Below, piece by piece: positions 9,283 through 16,847 of a stretch of 64,000 nt of DNA; within the stretch, counting starts at the first letter, position 1, and each line of letters begins with the position of its first letter. The stretch is taken from positions 124,001 to 188,000 of the forward strand of contig JODI01000014.1 of assembly GCA_000720805.1 (NCBI GenBank), written 5' to 3'. The notes under the pieces were generated by a model, which saw only the letters and a list, made by a program, of their open reading frames with translations, made no database searches and was not told the DNA's origin. The DNA comes from Streptomyces violaceoruber (lineage in GTDB: Bacteria; Actinomycetota; Actinomycetes; Streptomycetales; Streptomycetaceae). The translations under genes and the position numbers were made by a program.

Positions 9283-10517
9283 ATGTCGAGGAACTCGTGC
9301 GCGAGGCCCTGCGGGAGCAGGCCGCCGACCAGAGGCCGACGGGGCCGGGGTTCGCCGACCGGGTGCTGTCGGCGCGCCGGCGCCGCCGCACCCGCACGTT
9401 CGCGACCGTCGCCGCGGCCGCGGCCGCCGTGGTCGCCGTCGCCGTGGGAGTACCGCTGCTGGACTCCGGCAAGGACGACGTGCGACCCGCCGGAGTTGTC
9501 CAGCAGGGCGGGATCCACGCCCATCCGGACCAGTCGCCGCCGCGCGACCTGATCGCGGCCGGGGACGCGGTGCTGGCCGCGTACTACACGGCGGACAACG
9601 TCGTGAAGAGCGACACCCGGGCCGTCTTCGAGCGCACGTACTCGCTCCTCGACCCGGACACCGGACGGTACGAGAAGGACACCCGCTGGTCCTACGTCGC
9701 CGTGGCCCCCGGGCTGAAGACGGCCGCCGTCCTGGAGCGGGAACTGCCCGCCCGCCGGATCGGCCTGCTCGACCTCGCGACGGGGGAGGTCGAGCGGTGG
9801 ATCCCGGTCGCGCACGCAGTGGGCGGGCTCGCGTTCTCGTACGACGGTGGCAGGCTCGTCGCGACGACGTACGACGAGGATCCCGACCTGCGGCACAAGG
9901 AGACGGCCTCCGCCGTCGAGAACGGGAAGACCGTCGAACGCCAGATGTGGGCCTCCTCGATGGGTTCGAGCCGGACCGGGTTCTCCGTCATCGACCTGGC
10001 CTCCACGCAGACCTCCTGGACGCCGGTCAAGGCCGAGCGTGACATCAGCGCACGCCAGGATTTCGCCTTCGGCCGCACCGGCGACACGGTGTACTCGCAG
10101 GTCATCGGCGGCAGGGACGGTCTCCAGCAGTTCTACGACCTCACGGGCGGGAAGATCAACGCGCCCGCGGACGAGCGGTATCTGCGCTCCGACGTCGCCG
10201 CGCGGCTGTCCCCGAACGGCAGGCTTGCCGCGCTCGGGCTGACGAAGGAGGTCGCCGGCTCCCCCGGCAGGTCGTACTCCTCGATCCGTGATCCCCGCAC
10301 CGGCGAGGAGATCACCAAGGTGCGCGGAGGGCACCTGCTCGCCTGGGTCGACGACAAGCGGCTCATCGCCTGGGAGCGGGTCACGAGCCTGGAGGAGGAG
10401 TACCGGCCCCAACTGGTGCTGGTCACGATCGGCAGCGACAAGGTCGTACCGCTGAGCGGCTCCCGGGAGGAGAGCCTCGAACGGCAGGCGTGGGAGCCCG
10501 TCTTCGCGCGCCGCTGA
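9279..10517 (+). CDS. Single-pass membrane protein with beta-propeller-like domain, sigma partner
   Basis: A 412-residue protein coupled to the sigma factor by an ATGA overlap. A short basic N-terminus (VEELVREALREQAADQRPTG) precedes one membrane helix (about residues 41-62). The rest would be outside the cell and shows repeated WD40/TolB-like blades such as GLAFSYDGGRLVATTYDE and ARLSPNGRLAALGL. Genes in this position after SigE-family sigma factors often modulate the sigma factor, but no zinc anti-sigma motif is visible, so that role is inferred only from context. Confidence 0.8.
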   Translation: MNVEELVREALREQAADQRPTGPGFADRVLSARRRRRTRTFATVAAAAAAVVAVAVGVPLLDSGKDDVRPAGVVQQGGIHAHPDQSPPRDLIAAGDAVLAAYYTADNVVKSDTRAVFERTYSLLDPDTGRYEKDTRWSYVAVAPGLKTAAVLERELPARRIGLLDLATGEVERWIPVAHAVGGLAFSYDGGRLVATTYDEDPDLRHKETASAVENGKTVERQMWASSMGSSRTGFSVIDLASTQTSWTPVKAERDISARQDFAFGRTGDTVYSQVIGGRDGLQQFYDLTGGKINAPADERYLRSDVAARLSPNGRLAALGLTKEVAGSPGRSYSSIRDPRTGEEITKVRGGHLLAWVDDKRLIAWERVTSLEEEYRPQLVLVTIGSDKVVPLSGSREESLERQAWEPVFARR

Positions 10518-11408
10518 TCAGCCCGTGCCGAGCGTCTCGTACGCCGCCATCAGCCCGTCGACCGTGTCACGGCCGGCGGGCCGCAGCGGGGCGCGGACCG
10601 GGCCCGCGGGCCGGTGCAGGGCGTTGAGGAGTCCCTTGACGGTGACCGTGCCGGGCAGGCCGGACGCCATCGTCAACTCGATGAGCGCAGTGGCGCGTTG
10701 CTGGAGGAGGGCGGCCCGGGCCGTGTCGCCCGCGTCGAACGCGTCCAGGACGGCGCGGAGGGGGCCCGGGGCCACGTTGGCGACCGTGCTGACGTAGCCC
10801 GCGCCGCCCACCGCGTACAGGGCGAGGTTGTGCTCGTCGCAGCCCGCGTAGTACGCCAACCCGGTGCGCGCGAGCACCTTCTGGGCGCCGAGGAAGTCGT
10901 AGGAGCAGTCCTTCACCGCGACGATCCTCGGGTGTTCGGCGAGGCGGATCAGGGTGTCGGGCTCGATGCGGGTGCCGGTGCGGGCGGGGATGTCGTAGAG
11001 GACGAGGGGCAGCCCGGACGCGTCGGCGATCTCCCGGAAATGAGCCTCCAACGCGTCCTGCGGGGGCCTGCTGTAGTACGGGCTGACCACCAACAGGCCG
11101 TCCGCGCCCGCCTTTTCGGCCGCCAGGGCCAGCTCGACGGTGTGCCGGGTGTCGAAGGTGCCCACGCCCGCGACGACGGCGGCCCGCCCGTCCACCGCCT
11201 CGCGCACGGCCGTGATCAACGCGGCCTTCTCGGCGCCCGTCGTGGTCGGCGACTCGCCCGTCGTGCCGGAGAGGACCAGTCCGTCACAGCCGTCCGTCAC
11301 CAGCCGGTCGGCCAGCGCCTGAGCGCCGTCGAGGTCGAGCGCACCGGCGTCGGTGAAGGGCGTGATCATGGCGCAGAGGGCGCGGCCGAAGGGGCGAGGT
11401 GTCGTCAT
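10518..11408 (-). CDS. dapA: DapA-family 4-hydroxy-tetrahydrodipicolinate synthase
   Basis: A 296-residue TIM barrel of the DapA/NAL family. The Schiff-base lysine is in RIVAVKDCSYD, the catalytic tyrosine in VLYDIPARTG, and the pyruvate-binding GTTGES is intact. It would condense pyruvate with aspartate semialdehyde in lysine synthesis. The nearby dapD fits, but the genes are not in one operon, and another dapA elsewhere is likely in such genomes. It stops head-on against the previous gene with no gap. A partly symmetric element lies 24 bp upstream of its start (11432-11445). Confidence 0.88.
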   Translation of the reverse strand: MTTPRPFGRALCAMITPFTDAGALDLDGAQALADRLVTDGCDGLVLSGTTGESPTTTGAEKAALITAVREAVDGRAAVVAGVGTFDTRHTVELALAAEKAGADGLLVVSPYYSRPPQDALEAHFREIADASGLPLVLYDIPARTGTRIEPDTLIRLAEHPRIVAVKDCSYDFLGAQKVLARTGLAYYAGCDEHNLALYAVGGAGYVSTVANVAPGPLRAVLDAFDAGDTARAALLQQRATALIELTMASGLPGTVTVKGLLNALHRPAGPVRAPLRPAGRDTVDGLMAAYETLGTG

Positions 11409-11431
11409 GGGGGTAGTGTCGGCACATCATC

Positions 11432-11445
11432 AGTGAAGCTCCACT
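11432..11445. promoter_or_regulatory. Candidate operator upstream of dapA-like gene
   Basis: AGTGAAGCTCCACT reads nearly the same on both strands (12 of 14 positions). It lies in an unusually A/T-rich stretch (11440-11475) upstream of the dapA start on the minus strand. GntR-type regulators often use such sites; the assignment is tentative. Confidence 0.35.
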
Positions 11446-11583
11446 TAATTCTCCTACGAGATATCCTTAAGCAATACTGACGAGATCGTGGTCATGCCGG
11501 GGCCGCAGGCCCTATGTGCAAGTCAGCCCCTCATGGGTCACCATGGCCAGGACGGTCATCGACCCCTGGTCATGGGAGGCGTC

Positions 11584-11718
11584 ATGAAGCTCGGCAAGGC
11601 ACTCGCCACCGGAGTCGCGGAAGAGCGACCGCAGGCCACCGTGGAAGAACCCGAACTCGAACTTCCCGAGGAGACCGAGGAGCTGAAGGCGCCCGAAGAG
11701 GTCCCGGCCGCCCGATGA
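11584..11718 (+). CDS. Small acidic peptide (44 aa), unknown
   Basis: ATG 11584 gives a 44-residue peptide starting MKLGKALATGVAEERPQ and continuing as a Glu/Pro-rich tail. It is preferred over upstream ATGs because it begins a coherent basic-then-acidic sequence, preceded by GGGAGGCG. It overlaps the next gene by ATGA, so the two are made together. No family with known function is recognised. Confidence 0.65.
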   Translation: MKLGKALATGVAEERPQATVEEPELELPEETEELKAPEEVPAAR

Positions 11719-12416
11719 GACTGCGGCTCCCCGAGGAACGCCCGACGGAGCCGCCGACCGGATACAAGATCGCCCACCCGGTGCTGTCCCAGGACGGCGC
11801 CCGGGCCGGGTTCACCGGTGTGTCGCTGGGCGGCGCGCTGCCGTACGGAGTCCTGGCCGACGCGTCCTGTGTGTACGGCCTGCGGCACCGGGCACCGCAC
11901 CGCCGCTGCGACTGCGGCTTCCACTGCGTGCACGACCGCACCGTGGCCGAGGCGCTGCTGTGCACGGCCGAGCACCGTACGGCGGTCCTGCTGGAGGTGT
12001 CCGTGCTGGGCCGCTACCTCCGCTTCGAGCGCGGCTTCCGGTACGCCCGCCAGCGCGTCCGCACGGCGACCGTGGGCCCCTGCGTCTGCGGCACGGTCGC
12101 CGCCGCCCTGGCCGACGCCGGCTGGGGCCGCCCGGGCTGGCGGGCGCTGGTCCCCTCCTGCGCGGGCTGCCTGCGCGGCCGTACGTCCCTCTCGCTCGCC
12201 GGGTTCGCCCGGCTGGCCGGAGAGGGCCTGCGGGTGGTGGCCGGGAGCGGGGCGCTGCTGCCGGCGGGCGACCTCGGCCCGCACACGGGCCCCGGTGGCC
12301 TCGGCGTGCCCGAACTCACCGCCGAGGCGGCTCTGTTGCAGGCACGGCTGGACTGGTTCCAGGCTCAGCTGGCCCGGCTCGGCGGATACGGCGGCGGCGC
12401 GGGACCGCAGGTGTAG
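11715..12416 (+). CDS. Cysteine-rich protein of unknown function
   Basis: A 233-residue protein coupled to the small acidic peptide. The centre is rich in Cys and His: RCDCGFHCVHD (residues about 59-69), LLCTAEH, GPCVCGT (near 121) and PSCAGCLRG (near 152). The spacing suggests one or two metal sites, probably zinc. The N-terminus contains GYKIAHPVLSQDGARAGFTGV. There is no signal peptide or membrane helix. The function is not known to me. Confidence 0.75.
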   Translation: MRLRLPEERPTEPPTGYKIAHPVLSQDGARAGFTGVSLGGALPYGVLADASCVYGLRHRAPHRRCDCGFHCVHDRTVAEALLCTAEHRTAVLLEVSVLGRYLRFERGFRYARQRVRTATVGPCVCGTVAAALADAGWGRPGWRALVPSCAGCLRGRTSLSLAGFARLAGEGLRVVAGSGALLPAGDLGPHTGPGGLGVPELTAEAALLQARLDWFQAQLARLGGYGGGAGPQV

Positions 12417-12502
12417 GGCAGCGGCAGGGAGGGTCCTGGCGCACGGGTACGGAGGGCAGGCCAGGGTACCCGGGGGGTCCGATACCGAGAGGAGGCGGAA
12501 CC

Positions 12503-12922
12503 GTGACCGGGACCACGGCCCAAAGGCCGGCACACGACGAACACCATTCGGTGGGCGAGCTCGTCGGACAGGCCACCGAACAGCTCTCCCGGCTCGTACG
12601 ACAGGAAGTCGCGCTCGCCAAGGAGGAACTGGCCGAGAAGGGCCGCCGGGCGGGCCGCGGGGGCGGGCTGCTGGGCGCGGCGGGCGCCGTCGGGTACGCC
12701 GGGCTGCTCGCGCTGGCCGCCACGGCCATCGCCGCGCTCTCGCTGGTGCTGCCCCTGTGGGCGGCGGCACTGATCGTGACGGGCGTGCTGTTCGCACTCG
12801 CGGGCCTGCTCGCGGTGACCGGCCGCGCCCAGCTGCGCCGGGTCGGCTCGCCGACCCCCGAGGAGGCCCTGGGCAGCGTGAAGGTCGACGTGGAGGAGAT
12901 CAGGGAGAGGGCGCACCGATGA
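12503..12922 (+). CDS. Holin-superfamily-III-like (DUF1469) membrane protein
   Basis: A 139-residue protein with an N-terminal amphipathic segment (VGELVGQATEQLSRLVRQEVALAKEELAEKGRR) and two membrane helices (AGLLALAATAIAALSLVLPL and LWAAALIVTGVLFALAGLLA). This is the layout of the actinobacterial phage-holin-like DUF1469 family; no lysis cassette is nearby, so it is not a phage holin here. The GTG start follows GAGGAGG by 6 bp. It overlaps the DUF3618 gene by ATGA, a very common pairing. Confidence 0.85.
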   Translation: MTGTTAQRPAHDEHHSVGELVGQATEQLSRLVRQEVALAKEELAEKGRRAGRGGGLLGAAGAVGYAGLLALAATAIAALSLVLPLWAAALIVTGVLFALAGLLAVTGRAQLRRVGSPTPEEALGSVKVDVEEIRERAHR

Positions 12923-13371
12923 CGGACATGGACGGGACGGCACACGAGCACGAGCCGGGCGGCGAGGCCCCGCGGGAGGTCGGCGCCAAGGGGCCCGACG
13001 AACTGCGCCGCCAGATCGAGCGGACCCGGGGCGAACTCGGCGACACCGTCGAGGAACTGGCCGGAAAGGTCGACGTCAAGGGCCGCGCCCGGGCCCGGGC
13101 GGCGGACCTCCGCGACAAGGCCGGCGCGATGACGATCCAGCTCCGCAGCACCGCGGCGCAGGCCGGCCACACGGTCCAGGACAAGGCCCACGCCGTGGAG
13201 CACACCTTCCAGCACCGGGCCCACACCGTGGAACACAACCTCCCCGACCCGGTCCGCAACGCGGTCGAGGCGGGCCGACGGCATCCGCGGCCGGTGCTCG
13301 TCGCCGGGGTGGCCGCGGGAGTGGGCGCGGTCGTGGCGGTGGAGGTGTGGCGGCGTCGTCACGGGCGGTGA
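12919..13371 (+). CDS. DUF3618 family membrane protein
   Basis: A 150-residue protein with the DUF3618 hallmark PDELRRQIERTRGELGDTVEELAGKVDVKGRAR (about residues 29-61), a long helical and probably coiled-coil middle with His-containing heptad-like repeats (HAVEHTFQHRAHTVEHNL), and a C-terminal membrane helix. It is translated with the DUF1469 protein. The pair is thought to sit at the membrane; the function is unknown. Confidence 0.85.
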   Translation: MTDMDGTAHEHEPGGEAPREVGAKGPDELRRQIERTRGELGDTVEELAGKVDVKGRARARAADLRDKAGAMTIQLRSTAAQAGHTVQDKAHAVEHTFQHRAHTVEHNLPDPVRNAVEAGRRHPRPVLVAGVAAGVGAVVAVEVWRRRHGR

Positions 13372-13390
13372 ACGCGAAGTAGGTACGGAC

Positions 13391-13444
13391 AAGGCGAGCG
13401 GCGCCGGAGTCGACCCTCAGGGCGACTCCGGCGCCGCTCGCCTT
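13391..13444. terminator. Bidirectional terminator with 22-bp stem
   Basis: Two 22-bp arms (13391-13412 and 13423-13444) are perfect inverted copies around a 10-base loop. The element lies between the converging DUF3618 and BrkB genes and would end both messages. Confidence 0.9.
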
Positions 13445-13494
13445 GCCCTGGGTGTGGGGCGGTGTGGGGCGCACCGGCTGGGCTCAGGCTGGGC

Positions 13495-14502
13495 TCAGGA
13501 CACCCTCGCCTGCTTCCCCCGCGCCGCCCGCAGCCGGGCCGGCCACTTGCGGGTGTCCCTGGGTTCCACGTACGGCTCCTCGGTCGGGGGCAGGCCGTCG
13601 CGGATGATCGCGCGCTCGCGGGCCAGTTCGGCGTCGAACTCCAGGCCCAGCAGGATCGCCAGATTGCTCAGCCAGAGCCAGACGAGGAAGACGATGGCGC
13701 CGGCGAGGGTGCCGTAGGTCTTGTTGTACGAGCCGAAGTTGGCGGCATAGAGGGCGAAGCCGGCCGACGCGGCGAGCCAGATGAGGGTGGCCAGGACACT
13801 GCCCGGGCTGATCCAGCTAAAGCCTCGGCCACGGACGTTGGGGGCCGCCCAGTACAGCAGGCCGATCATGATGATCACCAACAGCAGCAGCACCGGCCAC
13901 TTCGCGACGCCCCACACCGCGATCGCCGCGTCGCCGAGCCCGATCGTCTTGCCCGCCCGCTCCGCCAACGGCCCGGTGAACACCACGATCACCGCGCTCG
14001 CCGCCAGCATCAGCATCAGCGCCAGGGTCAACGCCAGCCTCAGCGGGGTCAGTTTCCACACCGGCCGGCCCTCCGGGAGGTCGTACACCGCGTTGGACGT
14101 ACGGATGAACGCGGCGACGTACCCGGAGGCCGACCACAGTGCGAAGAGCAGACCGAGGACGGCCAGCACACTGCCCGTGCCGCCGCTGTCGCCGAGTTGG
14201 ACCACCGCGTCCCGCAGGATGTCCCGGGCGGGCCCCGGCGCGAGGTCGCCGATGTTGTCGAGGATCTTGTCCGTCGCGTGCTGTCCCACCACTCCCAGCA
14301 GGGACACCAGCACCAGCAGCGCCGGGAACAGGGACAGGACGCCGTAGTACGTCAACGCGGCGGCCCGGTCGGAGAGTTCGTCGTCCAACAACTCCTTCGA
14401 CGTGCGCCACAGCACCGCCCTCCACGATCGGGCGGGCAACGCGGAGGGGCTGTCCTTCTCGTCCCTCACCGTCTTGTCGGCCTTCGTGGCCTTCTCCTCC
14501 AT
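13495..14502 (-). CDS. YihY/BrkB-family inner membrane protein
   Basis: A 335-residue membrane protein with about six helices and the family sequence LSDRAAALTYYGVLSLFPALLVLVSLLG. The conserved core continues as AGSVLATLIWLAASAGFALYAANFGSYNKTYGTLAGAIVFLVWLW. It was long mis-annotated as ribonuclease BN; the family is now treated as a membrane protein of unsettled function. It is monocistronic and convergent with the DUF3618 gene. Confidence 0.92.
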   Translation of the reverse strand: MEEKATKADKTVRDEKDSPSALPARSWRAVLWRTSKELLDDELSDRAAALTYYGVLSLFPALLVLVSLLGVVGQHATDKILDNIGDLAPGPARDILRDAVVQLGDSGGTGSVLAVLGLLFALWSASGYVAAFIRTSNAVYDLPEGRPVWKLTPLRLALTLALMLMLAASAVIVVFTGPLAERAGKTIGLGDAAIAVWGVAKWPVLLLLVIIMIGLLYWAAPNVRGRGFSWISPGSVLATLIWLAASAGFALYAANFGSYNKTYGTLAGAIVFLVWLWLSNLAILLGLEFDAELARERAIIRDGLPPTEEPYVEPRDTRKWPARLRAARGKQARVS

Positions 14503-14634
14503 GACCTGGCGGGTCTCCCGAATTCACCGCTCGAATCGGGGACTTGACCTGAATCTTGGTCGAGGTTGGAGGGTGGTCGGTGCGCACACCGTGCGCCCCT
14601 TGCCCCTTCCCCGCACCGATCGACGGAGGTTGCC

Positions 14635-15339
14635 ATGACCCGCCGTACCGACGCCCATCCCGGTCTCACGCGGCCCGACGTCGGCGCCCCTTTCTTCAGC
14701 ACCTGGCGGGTCGGCACGCCCGAGCGGCAGCGGCGGACCGTGGAGGCCATCGCCCGCACCTGGGAACGCCGGCCCTGGCCCGCCGCCGGCCTGCTCGGCT
14801 ACCACCTCTACACCGGGCATGACGGCAGCACTTTGCTGCACCACGTCCAGTGGGCGAGCGAGCAGGAGTACGAGGCCTTCACCAAGGTCCACCGGCAGGA
14901 ACGGGTGGACAAGATCGACACGGCCGTGCCGGGCATAGAGCGGGTGGGGCCGGGTCGCTACCGGCGCTACCGCAGCAGCGTCCGTGAGGGCGGGCCCGTC
15001 CGGGTGCCGGGATGCGTGGTGATCGTCGAGGTCGAGTTCGACGGGCCCGACCCGGAACGGCAGCGCGCCTGGGTCGACGCCGTCTTCGAGGCGCTGGAGA
15101 GCGAGCCGAACCAGCATCCCGGCGGTATCTCCGGGCACTTCCACCTCAGCACCGACGGCACCAGGGTCCTCAACTACGCCGAGTGGGAGAGCGCCCAGGC
15201 GCACATCGACGCCCTCGCCGCACCCGGTGACGGGATCGGCTCGGCCACGGCCCTGTGGCAGCGCGTACAGAGCTGGCCTGGGCTGAAGAGCAGCACGGTC
15301 AGCCGGTACGACCACGCCCTCGGGCTCGTGCCGGACTGA
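14635..15339 (+). CDS. Tandem ABM-type (dimeric alpha-beta barrel) protein
   Basis: A 234-residue protein with two ferredoxin-like halves of the antibiotic biosynthesis monooxygenase type: FSTWRVGTPERQRRTVEAIARTWE...LLHHVQWASEQEYEAF, then VVIVEVEFDGPDPERQRAWVDAVFEALE...VLNYAEWESAQAH. A single chain can thus form the barrel that usually needs a dimer. ATG 14635 follows GGAGGT by 4 bp. Despite the family name there is no biosynthetic cluster around it; a small-molecule oxidation or haem-related role is possible. Confidence 0.82.
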   Translation: MTRRTDAHPGLTRPDVGAPFFSTWRVGTPERQRRTVEAIARTWERRPWPAAGLLGYHLYTGHDGSTLLHHVQWASEQEYEAFTKVHRQERVDKIDTAVPGIERVGPGRYRRYRSSVREGGPVRVPGCVVIVEVEFDGPDPERQRAWVDAVFEALESEPNQHPGGISGHFHLSTDGTRVLNYAEWESAQAHIDALAAPGDGIGSATALWQRVQSWPGLKSSTVSRYDHALGLVPD

Positions 15340-15441
15340 TCACCGCCGTCGTCCACGTGACGCTTCGGCGCGTCGGCGCGCCACCACGCCGACAACTTGA
15401 ACGGTCTGGACAAAAAAAGTTTTCGGTGAGACGGTGGACCC

Positions 15442-16056
15442 ATGCTGGACGTGACCGTGATCGAGGACCCCGAGGCCGCAGCCGCCTCCCTGGACCCCAT
15501 AAGGGGGCGGCTGCTCGCCGAACTGGCGGCCGGACCCGCGTCGGCCGCCATGCTGGCCGGCAAGGTCGGACTGCCCCGGCAGAAGGTGAACTACCACCTC
15601 AAGTCGCTGGAGCGGCACGGCCTGGTCGAGCTGGCCGGGGAGCGCCGCAAGGGCAACGTCACCGAGCGGCTGATGCGCGCGACCGCCGCGTCGTACGTCA
15701 TCTCGCCGCTCGCCCTCGCCTCCGTGCAGCCGGACCCCGACCGCTTCCGGGACCAGCTGTCCGCGCGCTGGATGCTCGCGCTCGGCGCCCGTCTGGTGCG
15801 GGACGTCGGCTCGCTGATCACCGGCGCCACCAAGGCCCGCAAGCGACTGGCGACGTTCGCGCTCGACGGCGAGGTGCGGTTCGCCTCGGCCGCCGACCGG
15901 GCCGCGTTCGTCCAGGAGCTGACGGCCGGCGTGAGCGCGCTGATCCGCAAGTACGACGCCCCGGACAGCGAGGGCGGCCGCGACCACCGGATCGTCGTGG
16001 CCGTCCATCCCACCGTCAAGGACCAGCAGCCCACCCGGGAAATCGACGCACAGTAA
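15442..16056 (+). CDS. ArsR-like winged-helix regulator
   Basis: A 204-residue protein with an N-terminal winged helix (DPIRGRLLAELAAGPASAAMLAGKVGLPRQKVNYHLKSLERHGLVELAGERRKGNVTERLMRAT, about residues 14-76). A C-terminal domain without known motifs follows. The next gene, an SRPBCC protein 26 bp downstream, is the usual companion of such regulators, so the two likely form an operon. No metal-binding cysteines are present. Confidence 0.88.
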   Translation: MLDVTVIEDPEAAAASLDPIRGRLLAELAAGPASAAMLAGKVGLPRQKVNYHLKSLERHGLVELAGERRKGNVTERLMRATAASYVISPLALASVQPDPDRFRDQLSARWMLALGARLVRDVGSLITGATKARKRLATFALDGEVRFASAADRAAFVQELTAGVSALIRKYDAPDSEGGRDHRIVVAVHPTVKDQQPTREIDAQ

Positions 16057-16082
16057 GCACTCACGGCAAGCAGGAGACCGCC

Positions 16083-16820
16083 ATGTCCAAGGAATTCGAG
16101 ATCGTCCGCGAGTTTGAGGTCGACGCCCCTCCGGAGGAGGTCTGGGAGGCGGTCACGAACGGCACCGGTGGTTACCTGTGGCCGATGGAGGCCCCCGAAC
16201 CCCGCGTGGGCGGCACGGCGGCCTTCGGGTCCACGGTCACCGCCTGGGACCCGCCGCACCACCTGATCACCCGCAGCGAGAACGTCGGCTTCTCCGTCCA
16301 GAGCCTCAACCAGCTCGAGCACACCATCGAGCCCCGCGACGGCGGCCGGCGTGCCTGGGTGCGCTATGTGCACAGCGGGATCTTCACCGACGACTGGGAC
16401 AACCAGTACGACGGCGCGAGCAAGCACACCGACTTCTACCTGCACACCCTGCGCGAGTACCTGACCCACTTCGCGCCCCGGCCCGTGACGTTCGCGTCGC
16501 TGGACGGCCCCGGGAAGTCCACCGCCGGCGACGCCTTCGCCGCCGTCGGCAGGGCGCTGGGCCTGGCCGACGGCACCGCCCCGGGGGAGCGGGTGCGCGC
16601 CCAGGGGCCCGGCGGACGGGCGCTGGACGCCGTACTCGACTACCGGGACCCGTACTTCATCGGGCTGCGCACCGACCACGCGCTCATCCGGTTCTTCGGA
16701 CGCAACCACTGGGGCGCCCCGGTCGGCATCAGCGTGCACGACTTCGCGCCGGACGCCGACGCCAAGGCGAACGAACTCGCCTGGCAGGGCTGGCTGGACG
16801 GGGTGTTCAGCCAGCCCTGA
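16083..16820 (+). CDS. SRPBCC (START/AHSA1-like) domain protein
   Basis: A 245-residue protein whose N-terminal half is an SRPBCC fold: EIVREFEVDAPPEEVWEAVTNGTGGYLWPMEAPEPRVGG, then TAWDPPHHLITRSEN. It has a second, less clear C-terminal half (about residues 150-245). These proteins bind hydrophobic ligands in a deep pocket. It is co-directional with the ArsR-like gene 26 bp upstream, so ligand-linked regulation is a reasonable inference. Confidence 0.82.
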   Translation: MSKEFEIVREFEVDAPPEEVWEAVTNGTGGYLWPMEAPEPRVGGTAAFGSTVTAWDPPHHLITRSENVGFSVQSLNQLEHTIEPRDGGRRAWVRYVHSGIFTDDWDNQYDGASKHTDFYLHTLREYLTHFAPRPVTFASLDGPGKSTAGDAFAAVGRALGLADGTAPGERVRAQGPGGRALDAVLDYRDPYFIGLRTDHALIRFFGRNHWGAPVGISVHDFAPDADAKANELAWQGWLDGVFSQP

Positions 16821-16847
16821 GGCGCCTTGCCGCCTCGCCGGGAAGCG

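Noticed and set aside
12503..12922. Phage holin and prophage remnant
   Set aside because: The gene is paired with DUF3618 as in many actinobacterial chromosomes, and no integrase, lysin or structural phage genes are present.
14635..15339. Part of an antibiotic gene cluster, from the ABM family name
   Set aside because: No biosynthetic genes are nearby; the fold is widespread in ordinary metabolism.
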